Assembly (NCBI GenBank): GCA_023430975.1
Contig: JAEYYB010000180.1
Coordinates: forward strand, 61,262-125,261
Length of the DNA: 64,000 nucleotides
Source of the DNA: Bacillota bacterium
GTDB lineage: Bacteria > Bacillota > Clostridia > Acetivibrionales > DSM-2933
Reading direction: 5' to 3'
Shown here piece after piece: positions 18,044 through 26,803 of this stretch. The notes beneath the pieces are model-generated. The model had not been told where the DNA came from. It saw nothing but the letters and a program-made list of their open reading frames with translations, and did not search any database. Positions within the stretch are counted from its first letter, which is position 1, and each line of letters begins with the position of its first letter. A program made the translations under genes and the position numbers.

Positions 18044-18077
18044 AGGAAATTGTGATGTGTGTTATACCATAATTTCT
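18044..18077. repeat. Short palindrome (gaaattgtgatgt / ataccataatttc)
   Basis: An imperfect inverted repeat resembling the one at 12881-12911, with the shared ends gaaatt and aatttctca. It follows a gene end in both places. Confidence 0.4.
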
Positions 18078-18177
18078 CAGCATTATAAAATCACTTGAAA
18101 AAACATTTAGAAACCTATATAATGGACAAGTATGAGCAAAATGGTTAATAGGAAAAATCTAATTGCTCATAATATAT

Positions 18178-18291
18178 ATTAAAAGTTTTATTAATTTTAC
18201 ATTTGGCGGAGCAAATAACGTGGCGGAGTAAATAACGAACGGCTCAATGGGATTTGCGACGGACGAATGTAAGAGATTATTCACTTTTAAT
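18178..18291 (-). repeat. Family A palindromic element, inverted, with internal duplication (114 bp)
   Basis: Termini attaaaagtt and cacttttaat. It contains a near-perfect internal duplication, ggcggagcaaataacg followed by ggcggagtaaataacg, which explains its extra length compared with the 97-bp form. Confidence 0.8.
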
Positions 18292-18406
18292 ATAGTAACA
18301 ATTTGTTCACAATTTATTAAAATTCTTTTGAGATAATTGTGATATTACGTCTTTGCTTTCTTGAGGAAAACTTAACATTATTATATACAGGGGGGAATAC
18401 ATTAAG

Positions 18407-19429
18407 ATGATTGAAATTCAAAACATGTCTAAGCGGTACGGTAATGTTAATGCCGTTAGGGACCTGAGTTTTACCCTGGAAAAGGGAGAAATTCTGGGAT
18501 TTCTTGGACCAAACGGTGCAGGGAAGAGTACTACCATGAATATTATAACCGGATTCATGCCACCTACAAGTGGGACGGTCAAGGTATGCGGCTATGATGT
18601 TATGGAAGATCCTATTGAGGTAAAAAAGAGGATTGGGTATTTGCCTGAACAGCCGCCACTCTATATGGATATGACGGTTACGGACTACCTGAATTATGTA
18701 TGTGATTTAAAGCATGTTAAGAGGAGTCTTAGAAAAAATCAGTTGGATGATGTAATGGATTTGGTTAAGATTGGTGATGTAAGAGGAAGACTCATAAAGA
18801 ACCTGTCCAAGGGTTACAAACAGAGGGTTGGATTGGCACAGGCTTTAGTTGGCTCCCCGGAAGTTTTAATATTGGACGAACCTACAGTTGGTCTTGATCC
18901 AAAGCAGATAATTGAAATAAGAAATCTTATTAAGGCTCTTGGAAAAAATCATTCAATAATATTAAGCTCACACATTTTGCCTGAAGTAAGTGCAGTCTGT
19001 GAAAGAGTCGTAATAATAAACAAGGGAAGAATTTCTGCCGTAGATACTCCTGAAAACCTGTCAAAGTCAATGGATTCAAGTGCAAGGTACAATGTATCGA
19101 TAGCAGGACCTGAAAATTCTGTAAAGGATATCTTAAAAGGTTTGCATGGAGTAATAAATGTAGAAGCATCATCAGCTAATGACAGCGACATAAGCAGTTT
19201 CCTTATTGAGTCAACAAGAGATGCGGACATAAGAAAGCCTATGTTCTTTGAGTTGGCAAAAGCAGGATTCCCTATTATGGAGCTTAAAGCAATGGATAAG
19301 TCCCTTGAGGATGTTTTCCTTGAGATTACTAAAAATGATGTTGTATTGAAGAACGAGGCTGTTAGCTTGGATAAAGCAGCTCAAAAAGAGGCTAGTGAAA
19401 ACCCGGTAGAAGAGAAGGAGGTTGAATAG
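18407..19429 (+). CDS. ABC transporter ATP-binding protein (GldA-like)
   Basis: A 340-residue ABC ATPase. Walker A GPNGAGKST (residues about 35-43), signature LSKGYKQRVGLAQAL, Walker B VLILDEPTVGLDPKQ, then the H-loop SSHILPEV. Residues 220-315 form the extra C-terminal domain common in ABC-2 exporters, and the tail is Glu/Lys-rich. With the next three genes it makes the set known from Bacteroidetes gliding loci (GldA, GldF, GldG), but the same set is widespread in non-gliding Firmicutes. The start follows gggggaa. It is the first gene of a four-gene operon. The exported substrate is unknown. Confidence 0.92.
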   Translation: MIEIQNMSKRYGNVNAVRDLSFTLEKGEILGFLGPNGAGKSTTMNIITGFMPPTSGTVKVCGYDVMEDPIEVKKRIGYLPEQPPLYMDMTVTDYLNYVCDLKHVKRSLRKNQLDDVMDLVKIGDVRGRLIKNLSKGYKQRVGLAQALVGSPEVLILDEPTVGLDPKQIIEIRNLIKALGKNHSIILSSHILPEVSAVCERVVIINKGRISAVDTPENLSKSMDSSARYNVSIAGPENSVKDILKGLHGVINVEASSANDSDISSFLIESTRDADIRKPMFFELAKAGFPIMELKAMDKSLEDVFLEITKNDVVLKNEAVSLDKAAQKEASENPVEEKEVE

Positions 19430-19430
19430 G

Positions 19431-20162
19431 ATGGGGTATCTTTCAAGTGTATTTAGCGTATTTAAAAAAGAGACAAAGTCTTATTTTAATTCCCCTATGG
19501 CATATATAATATTAGGTCTTTTTATGTTTATGTCATCACTTTTGTTTTATTTCTTTAATCTGTCTAATAGTCTTGGAACATTGGTATGGATGTTTCAACA
19601 GCCTATTTTTGCTTTAATACTTATAATGTTTTGTGCAATATTGACAATGAGAATATATGCGGAAGAAAGAAAAAACGGTACCGAAGTTTTGCTTTTTACC
19701 ACGCCTAGTAAAATATCGAGTATTGTTGTAGGAAAGTTTTTAGCAGCATACTTTGTATTTTTTGTTATGATAGCACTTACCTTGGCCTATCCATTGGTAA
19801 TCGTCATATTTAAAGGTACAGTGACATTGCAGATGTTGGCTGGATATGTAGGCCTTCTGCTTTTTGGTTCTTGCCTTATTGCAATTGGCATGCTGTGTTC
19901 AGCATTGACTGAGAGCCAGATTATAGCGGCCATCATAAGCTTTATAACAATGTTGTTCCTGTTTATAGTAGGATCTTTTGCATCAATTTTTGGTGGTGTT
20001 GTAACAGAAGTTTTAAGGTGGGTTTCTCTCTTTTACAGGTTTACCGATCAATCAACAGGTATATTGAGATTGAATACCATGGTTTATTTTGCAAGTGTAA
20101 CAGTATCATTAATTGTTATAACATTTCTTATAATTGAAAAAAGACGTTGGAGTCAGGGGTGA
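19431..20162 (+). CDS. ABC-2 type permease (GldF-like)
   Basis: A 243-residue membrane protein with six predicted segments (for example AYIILGLFMFMSSLLFYFF and FALILIMFCAILTMRIYAEE), the layout of ABC-2 permeases. RMYAEER-type text (MRIYAEERKNGTEVLL) after the second segment is a hallmark of the GldF group. I choose the ATG at 19431 because aaggag is 10 bases upstream; an in-frame TTG at 19422 would leave only one base of spacing. It begins 1 base after the ATPase stop and its 3' end nearly touches the next gene, so it is translationally coupled. Confidence 0.88.
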   Translation: MGYLSSVFSVFKKETKSYFNSPMAYIILGLFMFMSSLLFYFFNLSNSLGTLVWMFQQPIFALILIMFCAILTMRIYAEERKNGTEVLLFTTPSKISSIVVGKFLAAYFVFFVMIALTLAYPLVIVIFKGTVTLQMLAGYVGLLLFGSCLIAIGMLCSALTESQIIAAIISFITMLFLFIVGSFASIFGGVVTEVLRWVSLFYRFTDQSTGILRLNTMVYFASVTVSLIVITFLIIEKRRWSQG

Positions 20163-20167
20163 TAAAA

Positions 20168-21580
20168 ATGGCGAATAAAAGCTCAAAGGGTTTTAAATAC
20201 GGTGCAGCCGCGTTAATGACAGCTGTAATCGTTATAGTAATTGCAATTGTTGTAAATCTCATAGTTATCAAACTTGACCTTCAGTGGGATTTAACAACTA
20301 ATAAGATATTCAGTTTAAATAAAACATCAATAGATTTTGTCAAGAAGCTCAATAAAGAAGTAACAATATATGGACTTTACGATAATACAACGACTGAAGT
20401 AGGGGATCAAAATTCTATATTAAATGAAATTCTTAAGCAATATCAGAGTGCATCAGATAAAATAATTGTAAAATATGTTGATCCGGATAAGGATCCGGCT
20501 ATTATAAGCAAGCTTGATCCGGAAAAGACAAAGCAAATTGCAAAGGGCGATGTATTAGTGTCCTGCGGTAATAAATTGGATGTAATACCTGCAAGCAGTG
20601 TTACTTATTCCCAGGCTACTCAATATGGTCAGGATACCAGCCTTATGGTTGAGAACTATATAACCACAGCTATAAAGAGAGTTTCAAATGAAAAGACGCC
20701 AACAGTATATTATACTACAGGCCATAATGAGAGCGTATTTGTTGATGAGTTCAATCAGATCAGGGTAGCTGTAGAGGCTGGAGGGTATTATACCAAAGCT
20801 TTGAACCTTCAAACAGAACCAAAGGTTCCGGATGATTGTGAGACAATTTTTATAATGGCACCTAAAACAGACTTATCCAATGATGAGGGGAAAAAGTTAG
20901 AGGATTACCTTGACAGAGGGGGTAAAATATTCTTTGCGTTTGACCCTGTTATTCCAAACCAGAATATGCCGGTGTTTGACAAGGTATTGGCTGAATATAA
21001 CTTAAGCCTTAACTATGATAAGGTTAAGGAAGGCGATGATAGCAGGTATATCTCAGGAGAGCCAAACAATCTTCTTGTAGCACTAGAAGCAAATGCTATT
21101 TTCGGTGATATTCCTTCTGGACAGTTTACATTGAATATGCCAAATTCAAGAAGTATCAATATCTTAAAAGCAAAGAAGGAAGCACTTGAAATAATATCTT
21201 TGGCAAGAACATCGGAAAAAGCTGTCGGAATGCAGATTGATCAATCTAAAGGAAAAGATATAAACGGTCCTTTGGATATGGTGGTGGCTGCAGAATACAG
21301 CGGAGGCACACAAGACAGCAGGATATTGGTATGGGGTAATGCCTCAATGTTTAATGATCAATTATTAACTCAAAACACATATCAGATACTTGCAGTTTGC
21401 ATGAGCTGGCTTATACAGAATAAGGATGATATGGGTATACCACCAAAAAGCCTGAACTTTGAGACAATTAGTATTTCTGAGACTAACGCAAATATTACTG
21501 CCATCATCTTAATAGGTGCAGTTCCGCTTCTGATATTTGGATTGGGAACCTTCGTATGGCTTAGGAGGAGGCATCTATGA
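20168..21580 (+). CDS. GldG-like ABC transporter substrate/auxiliary protein
   Basis: A 470-residue protein with one N-terminal membrane segment (AALMTAVIVIVIAIVVNLIVI), a large extracytoplasmic domain and a C-terminal segment (ITAIILIGAVPLLIFGLGTFVWLRRR). The N-terminal extracytoplasmic motif DLQWDLTTNKIFSLNKTS and the strand pattern VYYTTGHNE match the GldG / ABC_transp_aux family. An in-frame TTG lies seven codons upstream, but agggGTGATaaaa places a good ribosome binding site before the ATG at 20168. It sits between the permease and a DUF4340 gene with a 4-base ATGA overlap downstream. Confidence 0.88.
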   Translation: MANKSSKGFKYGAAALMTAVIVIVIAIVVNLIVIKLDLQWDLTTNKIFSLNKTSIDFVKKLNKEVTIYGLYDNTTTEVGDQNSILNEILKQYQSASDKIIVKYVDPDKDPAIISKLDPEKTKQIAKGDVLVSCGNKLDVIPASSVTYSQATQYGQDTSLMVENYITTAIKRVSNEKTPTVYYTTGHNESVFVDEFNQIRVAVEAGGYYTKALNLQTEPKVPDDCETIFIMAPKTDLSNDEGKKLEDYLDRGGKIFFAFDPVIPNQNMPVFDKVLAEYNLSLNYDKVKEGDDSRYISGEPNNLLVALEANAIFGDIPSGQFTLNMPNSRSINILKAKKEALEIISLARTSEKAVGMQIDQSKGKDINGPLDMVVAAEYSGGTQDSRILVWGNASMFNDQLLTQNTYQILAVCMSWLIQNKDDMGIPPKSLNFETISISETNANITAIILIGAVPLLIFGLGTFVWLRRRHL

Positions 21581-22974
21581 GGACGTTCAAGAATGTTATT
21601 ATTCTTGCTGTGGTAATGGTTCTTTTAGTTGGTGCTTTGGTAGCTGTTAATGTCTATAAAAAAGATGATGAAGATAGTGGTAACGCAGTACCTACAGTAA
21701 AATTAATACCCTTAATTGAAGCTAAGAAAGAGGATATTACAGAATACACAATTGAGAATGACGGAAATAAGTTTACAGTTACCCATCAAGGAACAGATTG
21801 GGTGCTGACTTACCCGGCAGGAGTCAATTATAGCAAAATAGAAACTGAAAATATGGCTAACAATGCTGCTGGAATAAGTGCATCAAAGGTCATAGAGGAA
21901 AATGCAGCCGATTTAAAGGTTTATGGTCTTGACAAACCGACTATAGTTTCCTTTAAAACTAAGGATGGTAAGGAACAGGCTATCGAAGTAGGTAGCGATA
22001 CTCCAACAGATGAAGCAACTTATGTAAAGACAAAAGGTTCAAACACAGTTTATCTTGTAGATAAATATAGTGTAAGTTCCTTTAGGGTTTCCAAGTACTT
22101 CTTCTGGAAAAAGGAGATATTTGATATTACCAAGGATGACATCAAATCATTTACTCTTGAACGTCAAGGCAAAGTAGCTTTCAAAGTTGATCTTAACGAT
22201 GCTAAGCAGTGGTACTTGACAGCACCTTTGGAAGGTGTGGCAAATTCAGGCAAACTTCAACCATGCCTTGATGGATTGCCAAACTTGGCGGCAACTTCAA
22301 TAGAAGAGGATAAACCTAAGGATTTAGCGGAATTCGGCCTTGACAAGCCGACATATGTAATGACTCTTGATACGAAAAAAGGTACTCAAAAGCTCTATTT
22401 GGGTTCTGAAGTTATCAAAGGTCAAGAGATATACGGTAAGCTAGAAGGAAGTGATACTATTTTTGTTCTTCCTCTAGGAAGCCTGGATTATCTTGACATG
22501 CCGTTGAAGGATTTGGTAGAAGGATTGGTATATGCACCTGATATATACGATGTATCTGAATTCACATTTGATATGGAAGGCAAGACTACTGATGTCAAGC
22601 TTATGCTAGATGAGAAAAAGGATACTGATAAGGATAAGTATACAGTAAATGGTAAAGATGCGAACAAAAAGAATTCCGATGGTGAAGTGTTTGTAAGGGT
22701 TTTCTACAGGGCATTGATTGGTATCGGATTTGTTGATCTTGATGCTGATAGTAAAATTGTTCCGACAGCAAAACCTGAAGTTACCATAACCTACAAATTG
22801 AAGAAGGCACCAGGGCAGGTTAAGATCGAATATATACCTAAGGATGCAACATCATATTATGCAGTGATAGACGGAAAATTCACTGGAAAGATTGTGTCAA
22901 AGTTAGATTTTGATATGCCAAGCGGTGTTAAGGATTCTCTCAAGAAGCTGCTAGAGTCCGTTGAAAGTAAGTAA
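21577..22974 (+). CDS. DUF4340 domain-containing protein
   Basis: A 465-residue membrane-anchored protein, with N-terminal segment NVIILAVVMVLLVGALVAVNVYK. The repeated pattern LKVYGLDKPT...EVGSDTP and later LAEFGLDKPTYVMTLDTKKG is typical of DUF4340, which almost always follows GldG-like genes. The remainder is extracytoplasmic. It starts within the end of the GldG-like gene (ATGA overlap) behind ggaggaggc and ends the operon; a strong terminator follows at 23002. The role is unknown; it is presumably a partner of the exporter. Confidence 0.88.
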   Translation: MRTFKNVIILAVVMVLLVGALVAVNVYKKDDEDSGNAVPTVKLIPLIEAKKEDITEYTIENDGNKFTVTHQGTDWVLTYPAGVNYSKIETENMANNAAGISASKVIEENAADLKVYGLDKPTIVSFKTKDGKEQAIEVGSDTPTDEATYVKTKGSNTVYLVDKYSVSSFRVSKYFFWKKEIFDITKDDIKSFTLERQGKVAFKVDLNDAKQWYLTAPLEGVANSGKLQPCLDGLPNLAATSIEEDKPKDLAEFGLDKPTYVMTLDTKKGTQKLYLGSEVIKGQEIYGKLEGSDTIFVLPLGSLDYLDMPLKDLVEGLVYAPDIYDVSEFTFDMEGKTTDVKLMLDEKKDTDKDKYTVNGKDANKKNSDGEVFVRVFYRALIGIGFVDLDADSKIVPTAKPEVTITYKLKKAPGQVKIEYIPKDATSYYAVIDGKFTGKIVSKLDFDMPSGVKDSLKKLLESVESK

Positions 22975-23001
22975 GACCAATTACAGATAGCACAGATTGA
23001 T

Positions 23002-23045
23002 AAAAAGCTAAAACACTATGTATTAAAAGTGTTTTAGCTTTTTAA
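23002..23045 (+). terminator. Intrinsic terminator of the Gld-like operon
   Basis: aaaaagctaaaacact (23002-23017) pairs perfectly with agtgttttagcttttt (23028-23043); a T run follows. Confidence 0.9.
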
Positions 23046-23052
23046 TATATAT

Positions 23053-23149
23053 ATGAAAAGTGAATAATCTATTACATTTGTCTGTCGCAAATCCCGTTGA
23101 ACCGTTAGTTATTTGCTCCGCCAAATGTAAGATCATTAACACTTTTCAT
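23053..23149 (+). repeat. Family A palindromic element, first of a tandem pair
   Basis: A 97-bp copy with termini atgaaaagtg and cacttttcat. The flanks tat on the left extend the palindrome. Only 2 bases separate it from the second copy. Confidence 0.88.
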
Positions 23150-23151
23150 TG

Positions 23152-23249
23152 ATGAAAAGTGAATAATCTATTACATTTGTCTGTCGCAAATTCCGTAAAA
23201 ACCGTTAGTTATTTGCTCCGCCAAATGTAAGATCATTAACACTTTTCAT
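23152..23249 (+). repeat. Family A palindromic element, second of a tandem pair
   Basis: A 98-bp copy nearly identical to the preceding one; differences cluster in the loop (tccgtaaaaaccg against cccgttgaaccg). It is flanked on the right by atata. Confidence 0.88.
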
Positions 23250-23335
23250 ATATATAATGATTATTGCAAAACATATAAGAAATTATTAAGAATTAATTTA
23301 ACGGTCCCACATAGAATTATAATGAAATATTTGTT

Positions 23336-24409
23336 ATGTCTGGGGTTGTTTTTTTGAGTGAAGAAATAAAAAACATTTATAAAGTTTCAAGTATCTATGT
23401 GACAACAATAATAGGAGCAGGATTTGCCTCTGGTCAGGAAATAGCAAGATTTTTTTCAGGATATTATAAAGGTGGATTCTATGGTATAGTGGTTGCAGGT
23501 ATATTGTTTGCCGTAGTAGGGTGGCTGGTTCTTGACAAGGTATACACAGGAAGAATTAAGAGTTATGAGGAATTTTTATATCCTACTGTTGGATGGCTTT
23601 TCGGTAAGATAATGGATACAGTAGTGACACTTTTTATGTTTTCGGTATTAAGTATCATGGTAGCCGGGTTAGGGAGTATTTTATCAGATAAGCTGAATAT
23701 CCAGTTACCGGTGGGGGTGGCGATAATGGCTTTTATATGCATGTTGCTGATGCTCACAGATATAAGAGGAGTGGTTGCTTTAAGCAGCTTGATTACTCCC
23801 GTCCTTATTCTAGGAATAGTTTTTACAGGCTTTTATGTTATAATATTTAAAGACACATCGGTATTTAACATTGCAGGTACTTTAAAAGGTATTACAGATA
23901 ACTGGTTTCTATCCTCTCTCATATATGTAAGCTATAACAGCATAATGTCAGTTGTTGTAATGTCCAATATGCTTCCTTACCTCAAAACAAGAAAGACAGG
24001 AGTTTTAGGAGGAATTATTGGAGGTATATCATTATGTGCTATTGCATTGCTGTTAAATACAGTTATCAATATTTTTTATTGGGAAGTTTCCGGCAAGGAG
24101 TTTCCAATCTTAAGTGTTATGGAGAAATACGGCACTTACTTTACTAGCTTGTACACTTTTATATTGTGGCTGGCAATGTTTTCGTCAGCGGTTACTTCAG
24201 GTTATTGTCTGGTTGACAGGATTGGCAGTAAAATAAAAGTAAATAAAAAGATAATTACAGTAATGACATGTTTATTTATTATTCCCATGTCCTGTTTCGG
24301 TTTTGCAAACCTTATAGCTTCGCTATATACGCTATTTGGCTACATTGGTTTATTTATGGTTTTTGCCATACTGATCCAAGAGTTAAGAAATGACAAAAAA
24401 ATTAATTAA
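23336..24409 (+). CDS. YkvI-like membrane protein (transporter-like)
   Basis: A 357-residue hydrophobic protein with about ten membrane segments. The first segment motif YVTTIIGAGFASGQEIARFF is the signature of the YkvI family, distantly related to APC-type amino acid transporters and branched-chain amino acid permeases. Later segments include SSLIYVSYNSIMSVVVMSNMLPYLK and ILWLAMFSSAVTSGYCLVDR. The ATG at 23336 has no good ribosome binding site. A TTG six codons further (23354), with ggggttg before it, could be the true start. It stands alone between family A copies and an anchored protein. The substrate is unknown. Confidence 0.83.
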   Translation: MSGVVFLSEEIKNIYKVSSIYVTTIIGAGFASGQEIARFFSGYYKGGFYGIVVAGILFAVVGWLVLDKVYTGRIKSYEEFLYPTVGWLFGKIMDTVVTLFMFSVLSIMVAGLGSILSDKLNIQLPVGVAIMAFICMLLMLTDIRGVVALSSLITPVLILGIVFTGFYVIIFKDTSVFNIAGTLKGITDNWFLSSLIYVSYNSIMSVVVMSNMLPYLKTRKTGVLGGIIGGISLCAIALLLNTVINIFYWEVSGKEFPILSVMEKYGTYFTSLYTFILWLAMFSSAVTSGYCLVDRIGSKIKVNKKIITVMTCLFIIPMSCFGFANLIASLYTLFGYIGLFMVFAILIQELRNDKKIN

Positions 24410-24477
24410 TCATAACAAAAATATGATAAAATAATAAATCATGTCCCAATCACAAAAGAAACTCGGAGAAATAGATT

Positions 24478-25701
24478 ATGAAATATTCCGAAAAAGAAAA
24501 GATTAACAAAGATATGCATGAAGATCAGCAAAGCACTGGCAGCTTTAGGCTCAGGAACTTTATTATTTTTGCAGTACTGCTTTTAGCGGTTATAGCTACT
24601 TCATTATTCATGTATTTGAAAAGCAAAAATGTGGATTTGGAGAATATGAGCCTAAAAGATATTGTGAATGAGCTTATGGAAATATCGGGAAATAAAAAAG
24701 GAAATAAAATAGTTAAAGAGATAGAAATCGGAGCAAATGAGAAGCATGTCTTCACTGTTAATAAAGGCCTTATAATTGAATGTATCAAAAACAGGGTCAA
24801 GGCATTGAATGGAGATGGAGAAGAACAATGGGTTGTTCCCTTATATGCTGCAAATCCTATTGTTAAGGCTGCGGGGTCATTTATAGTGGTGGCGGACTTA
24901 GAGGGTAAGGATGTCTATCTTCTTTCTGGTAAGACAATTAAGTGGAGCAAGAAAATGGAGGGCAATATAATAAATGCCGATGTTAACGAGGCGGGCTATG
25001 TCTCTGTTGTGAGGCAGGAGAAAGGTTATAGAGGTGCTGTAACAGTTTTTAAAAAGAATGGTGCTCAAGCTATAAATACAAAAGTTGCTAAGAAGTTTGT
25101 ATTCATGTCAAAAGTCTCACCTTCGGGTGACTCATTTGTCATTAACAGCTTTGATGCTTCAGGTATTAAATCAGATGCTGTTATTGAATTACATGACTTC
25201 AGCAAAAAAAGTGGAGTGGCTTTGGATGCCGGTGATACTTCCCTATTTCCTTTTGTGGATTTCCTGGGCAATGGGGATCTGGCGGCAGCGGGAGATTCCA
25301 ATGTATATTTGTATGACAACGAAGGAAAGGTAAAGTGGACACAAAAGTTTACCAATAAGAGTGTTATATGCGGGGATTTGTTATCTGGAGATACAATTGT
25401 TGCAGCATTAAGAGAAATGGACAGTTCTGGAAAGATAACTGGAAATAAAACAGATATTACTCTTATAAATGATGATGGAGAGAAGCATGTAATTTATTCT
25501 GTGGACATAAAGGTAAAGAATATAAGGACATATAGTGGAATTATTGCAATTAATACAGGGACTTCAGTTTATTATATAAACAGTAAGGGCGAGCTTCTAG
25601 GTAAGTTTGATTCAAAGACTAATATATCTGAGGTGCATTTTTTAAGCAGGCAAAAAACTGTCCTGGTATGTAAGAACAGTTTGATTATAAATAATATTTA
25701 A
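24478..25701 (+). CDS. Membrane-anchored DUF5711-like (beta-propeller) protein
   Basis: A 407-residue protein with a short cytoplasmic N-terminus, one membrane segment (residues about 27-46, FIIFAVLLLAVIATSLFMYL) and an extracytoplasmic domain made of repeated blades. Repeats of the form 'NxDGxxxW / YDNEGKVKWTQ' (ALNGDGEEQWVVPL, YLLSGKTIKWSKK, YLYDNEGKVKWTQ, YINSKGELLGKF) suggest a PQQ/WD-like propeller as in DUF5711. The function is unknown. It starts behind cggagaaat. Its stop codon TAA overlaps the first base pair of a family B element. The CvpA gene follows after that element. Confidence 0.72.
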   Translation: MKYSEKEKINKDMHEDQQSTGSFRLRNFIIFAVLLLAVIATSLFMYLKSKNVDLENMSLKDIVNELMEISGNKKGNKIVKEIEIGANEKHVFTVNKGLIIECIKNRVKALNGDGEEQWVVPLYAANPIVKAAGSFIVVADLEGKDVYLLSGKTIKWSKKMEGNIINADVNEAGYVSVVRQEKGYRGAVTVFKKNGAQAINTKVAKKFVFMSKVSPSGDSFVINSFDASGIKSDAVIELHDFSKKSGVALDAGDTSLFPFVDFLGNGDLAAAGDSNVYLYDNEGKVKWTQKFTNKSVICGDLLSGDTIVAALREMDSSGKITGNKTDITLINDDGEKHVIYSVDIKVKNIRTYSGIIAINTGTSVYYINSKGELLGKFDSKTNISEVHFLSRQKTVLVCKNSLIINNI

Positions 25702-25798
25702 GGCATGATTGAAATATTACTTACCGTTTTGAGCGTGTGTTCACGAGTTAAGTTAACACTAAGCGAAATTATACGGGAAGTTATATTTCAACATGCCT
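25700..25798 (+). repeat. Family B palindromic element, with partial second copy to about 25817
   Basis: Starts aaggcatgattg, overlapping the preceding stop codon, and ends acatgccta. Core arms acttaccg and cgggaagt flank the inner palindrome gttcacgagttaagttaac. A second unit begins at 25799 but lasts only about 19 bases before the CvpA ribosome binding site. Confidence 0.8.
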
Positions 25799-25837
25799 AA
25801 GGCATGATTGAAATTATCTTTTTTACAGGAGGAAAAA

Positions 25838-26521
25838 ATGAACTGGTGTGATTTGGTGGTTATTGGGATTATTCTGGGATTTGCAGTCATTGGTATGTAT
25901 AAGGGATTTATTATGAGTGTATTCAAATTGCTGTCTTTCGTAATTTCTCTTGCACTGTCATTTCTGCTCTATCCTTACGTTTCCAAATTTTTAATGGGAA
26001 CAGCATTGCATGATAAAATAAGAGAGAAGATACTTGATAGTTTGGTACTTCAGCAATCAGGAACTTTTTCCGGAGCAAAAAACGCTATTGCGGATAAAGT
26101 AGTGGAGAATCTAAATGTTCCAGGTTTTTTAAAGGATGTGTTAAAAAGCAAATTTCCTGATCCGACTAAACTTATAGACATGCAGCAAATTAATAATGTG
26201 ATAAGCGAAGAAATGACTAAAATTGTTATTTATATTATCAGTATGATTGTTTTGTATATCATAGTAAGAGTCTTATTGATATTCGCAAGACTTGTACTTG
26301 GTGAAGTATCAAAACTACCCGTTTTCAAGCAGGTAGATAAATTAGGCGGATTTGCATTCGGCGGTGTTGAAGGTTTTCTTACAATATACATAATATTTAC
26401 AATATTAATGGTATTCAGCTCTGCATCCAGCCTCAAAGGATTATTTAGTGCATTGGATAATTCGACTATTGCAAAATATATATTTGAACATAATTTTATA
26501 TTTAATCTAATATCTATATGA
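25838..26521 (+). CDS. CvpA family membrane protein
   Basis: A 227-residue membrane protein. The N-terminus WCDLVVIGIILGFAVIGMYKGFIMSVF, with G-x-x-x-G-F after the first segment, is the CvpA / colicin V production signature. Three further segments follow, including IIVLYIIVRVLLIFARLV and the final FGGVEGFLTIYIIFTILMVF. CvpA proteins are involved in envelope integrity in several bacteria, mechanism unclear. I take the ATG at 25838, seven bases after caggagg; the frame extends ten codons upstream into the repeat remnant. The stop codon TGA (26519-26521) belongs to a family A element, so the last residues may have been changed by its insertion. Confidence 0.85.
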   Translation: MNWCDLVVIGIILGFAVIGMYKGFIMSVFKLLSFVISLALSFLLYPYVSKFLMGTALHDKIREKILDSLVLQQSGTFSGAKNAIADKVVENLNVPGFLKDVLKSKFPDPTKLIDMQQINNVISEEMTKIVIYIISMIVLYIIVRVLLIFARLVLGEVSKLPVFKQVDKLGGFAFGGVEGFLTIYIIFTILMVFSSASSLKGLFSALDNSTIAKYIFEHNFIFNLISI

Positions 26522-26614
26522 AAAGTGAATAATCTTTTACATTTGTCTATCGCAAATCCCGTAAAAGCGTTCGTTATTTGCTCTGACAAATGTAAGATTA
26601 TTAACACTTTTCAT
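26518..26614 (+). repeat. Family A palindromic element
   Basis: A 97-bp copy, termini atgaaaagtg and cacttttcat, differing from the copy at 60207 at about one base, so the two spread recently from a common source. Its fourth base onward supplies the stop of the CvpA gene. Confidence 0.9.
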
Positions 26615-26753
26615 ATAGTAAGTAATATTTAAGGCATTACCAAGTAGTGATTTTTGGGTTATAGATATAAATCTAATAAAAACACTGGACAGGTTTATAT
26701 AAAACGTAGTAAAATGTTTTTAATTATATCAAAGGTTTACTTCTGGGTTTATA

Positions 26754-26786
26754 AATAGCCGGGTTACCCCCCGGCTATTGTTTTAG
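26754..26786 (+). terminator. GC-rich hairpin, probable terminator after cvpA or leader attenuator for ilvD
   Basis: aatagccggg (26754-26763) pairs perfectly with cccggctatt (26770-26779), loop ttaccc, followed by gtttta. The T run is short, so termination strength is uncertain. Confidence 0.6.
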
Positions 26787-26803
26787 GTGATTTCTAAAAA
26801 TTA

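Larger units (their letters stand above)
17972..18406. other. Intergenic region with terminator, palindrome and family A copy
   Basis: Contains a terminator (17989-18037), a short palindrome (18044-18077) and an inverted family A element (18178-18291). The final 110 bases lead into the ABC operon and should hold its promoter; I see no clear consensus. Confidence 0.55.
22975..23335. other. Intergenic region with terminator and tandem family A copies
   Basis: Apart from the terminator at 23002-23045 and the two elements at 23053 and 23152, only the 85 bases before the next gene remain; they hold no gene. Confidence 0.6.

Noticed and set aside
23053..23249. Tandem family A copies considered as a two-repeat CRISPR
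   Set aside because: The units are long, internally palindromic and separated by 2 bases, not by spacer-sized unique sequence.
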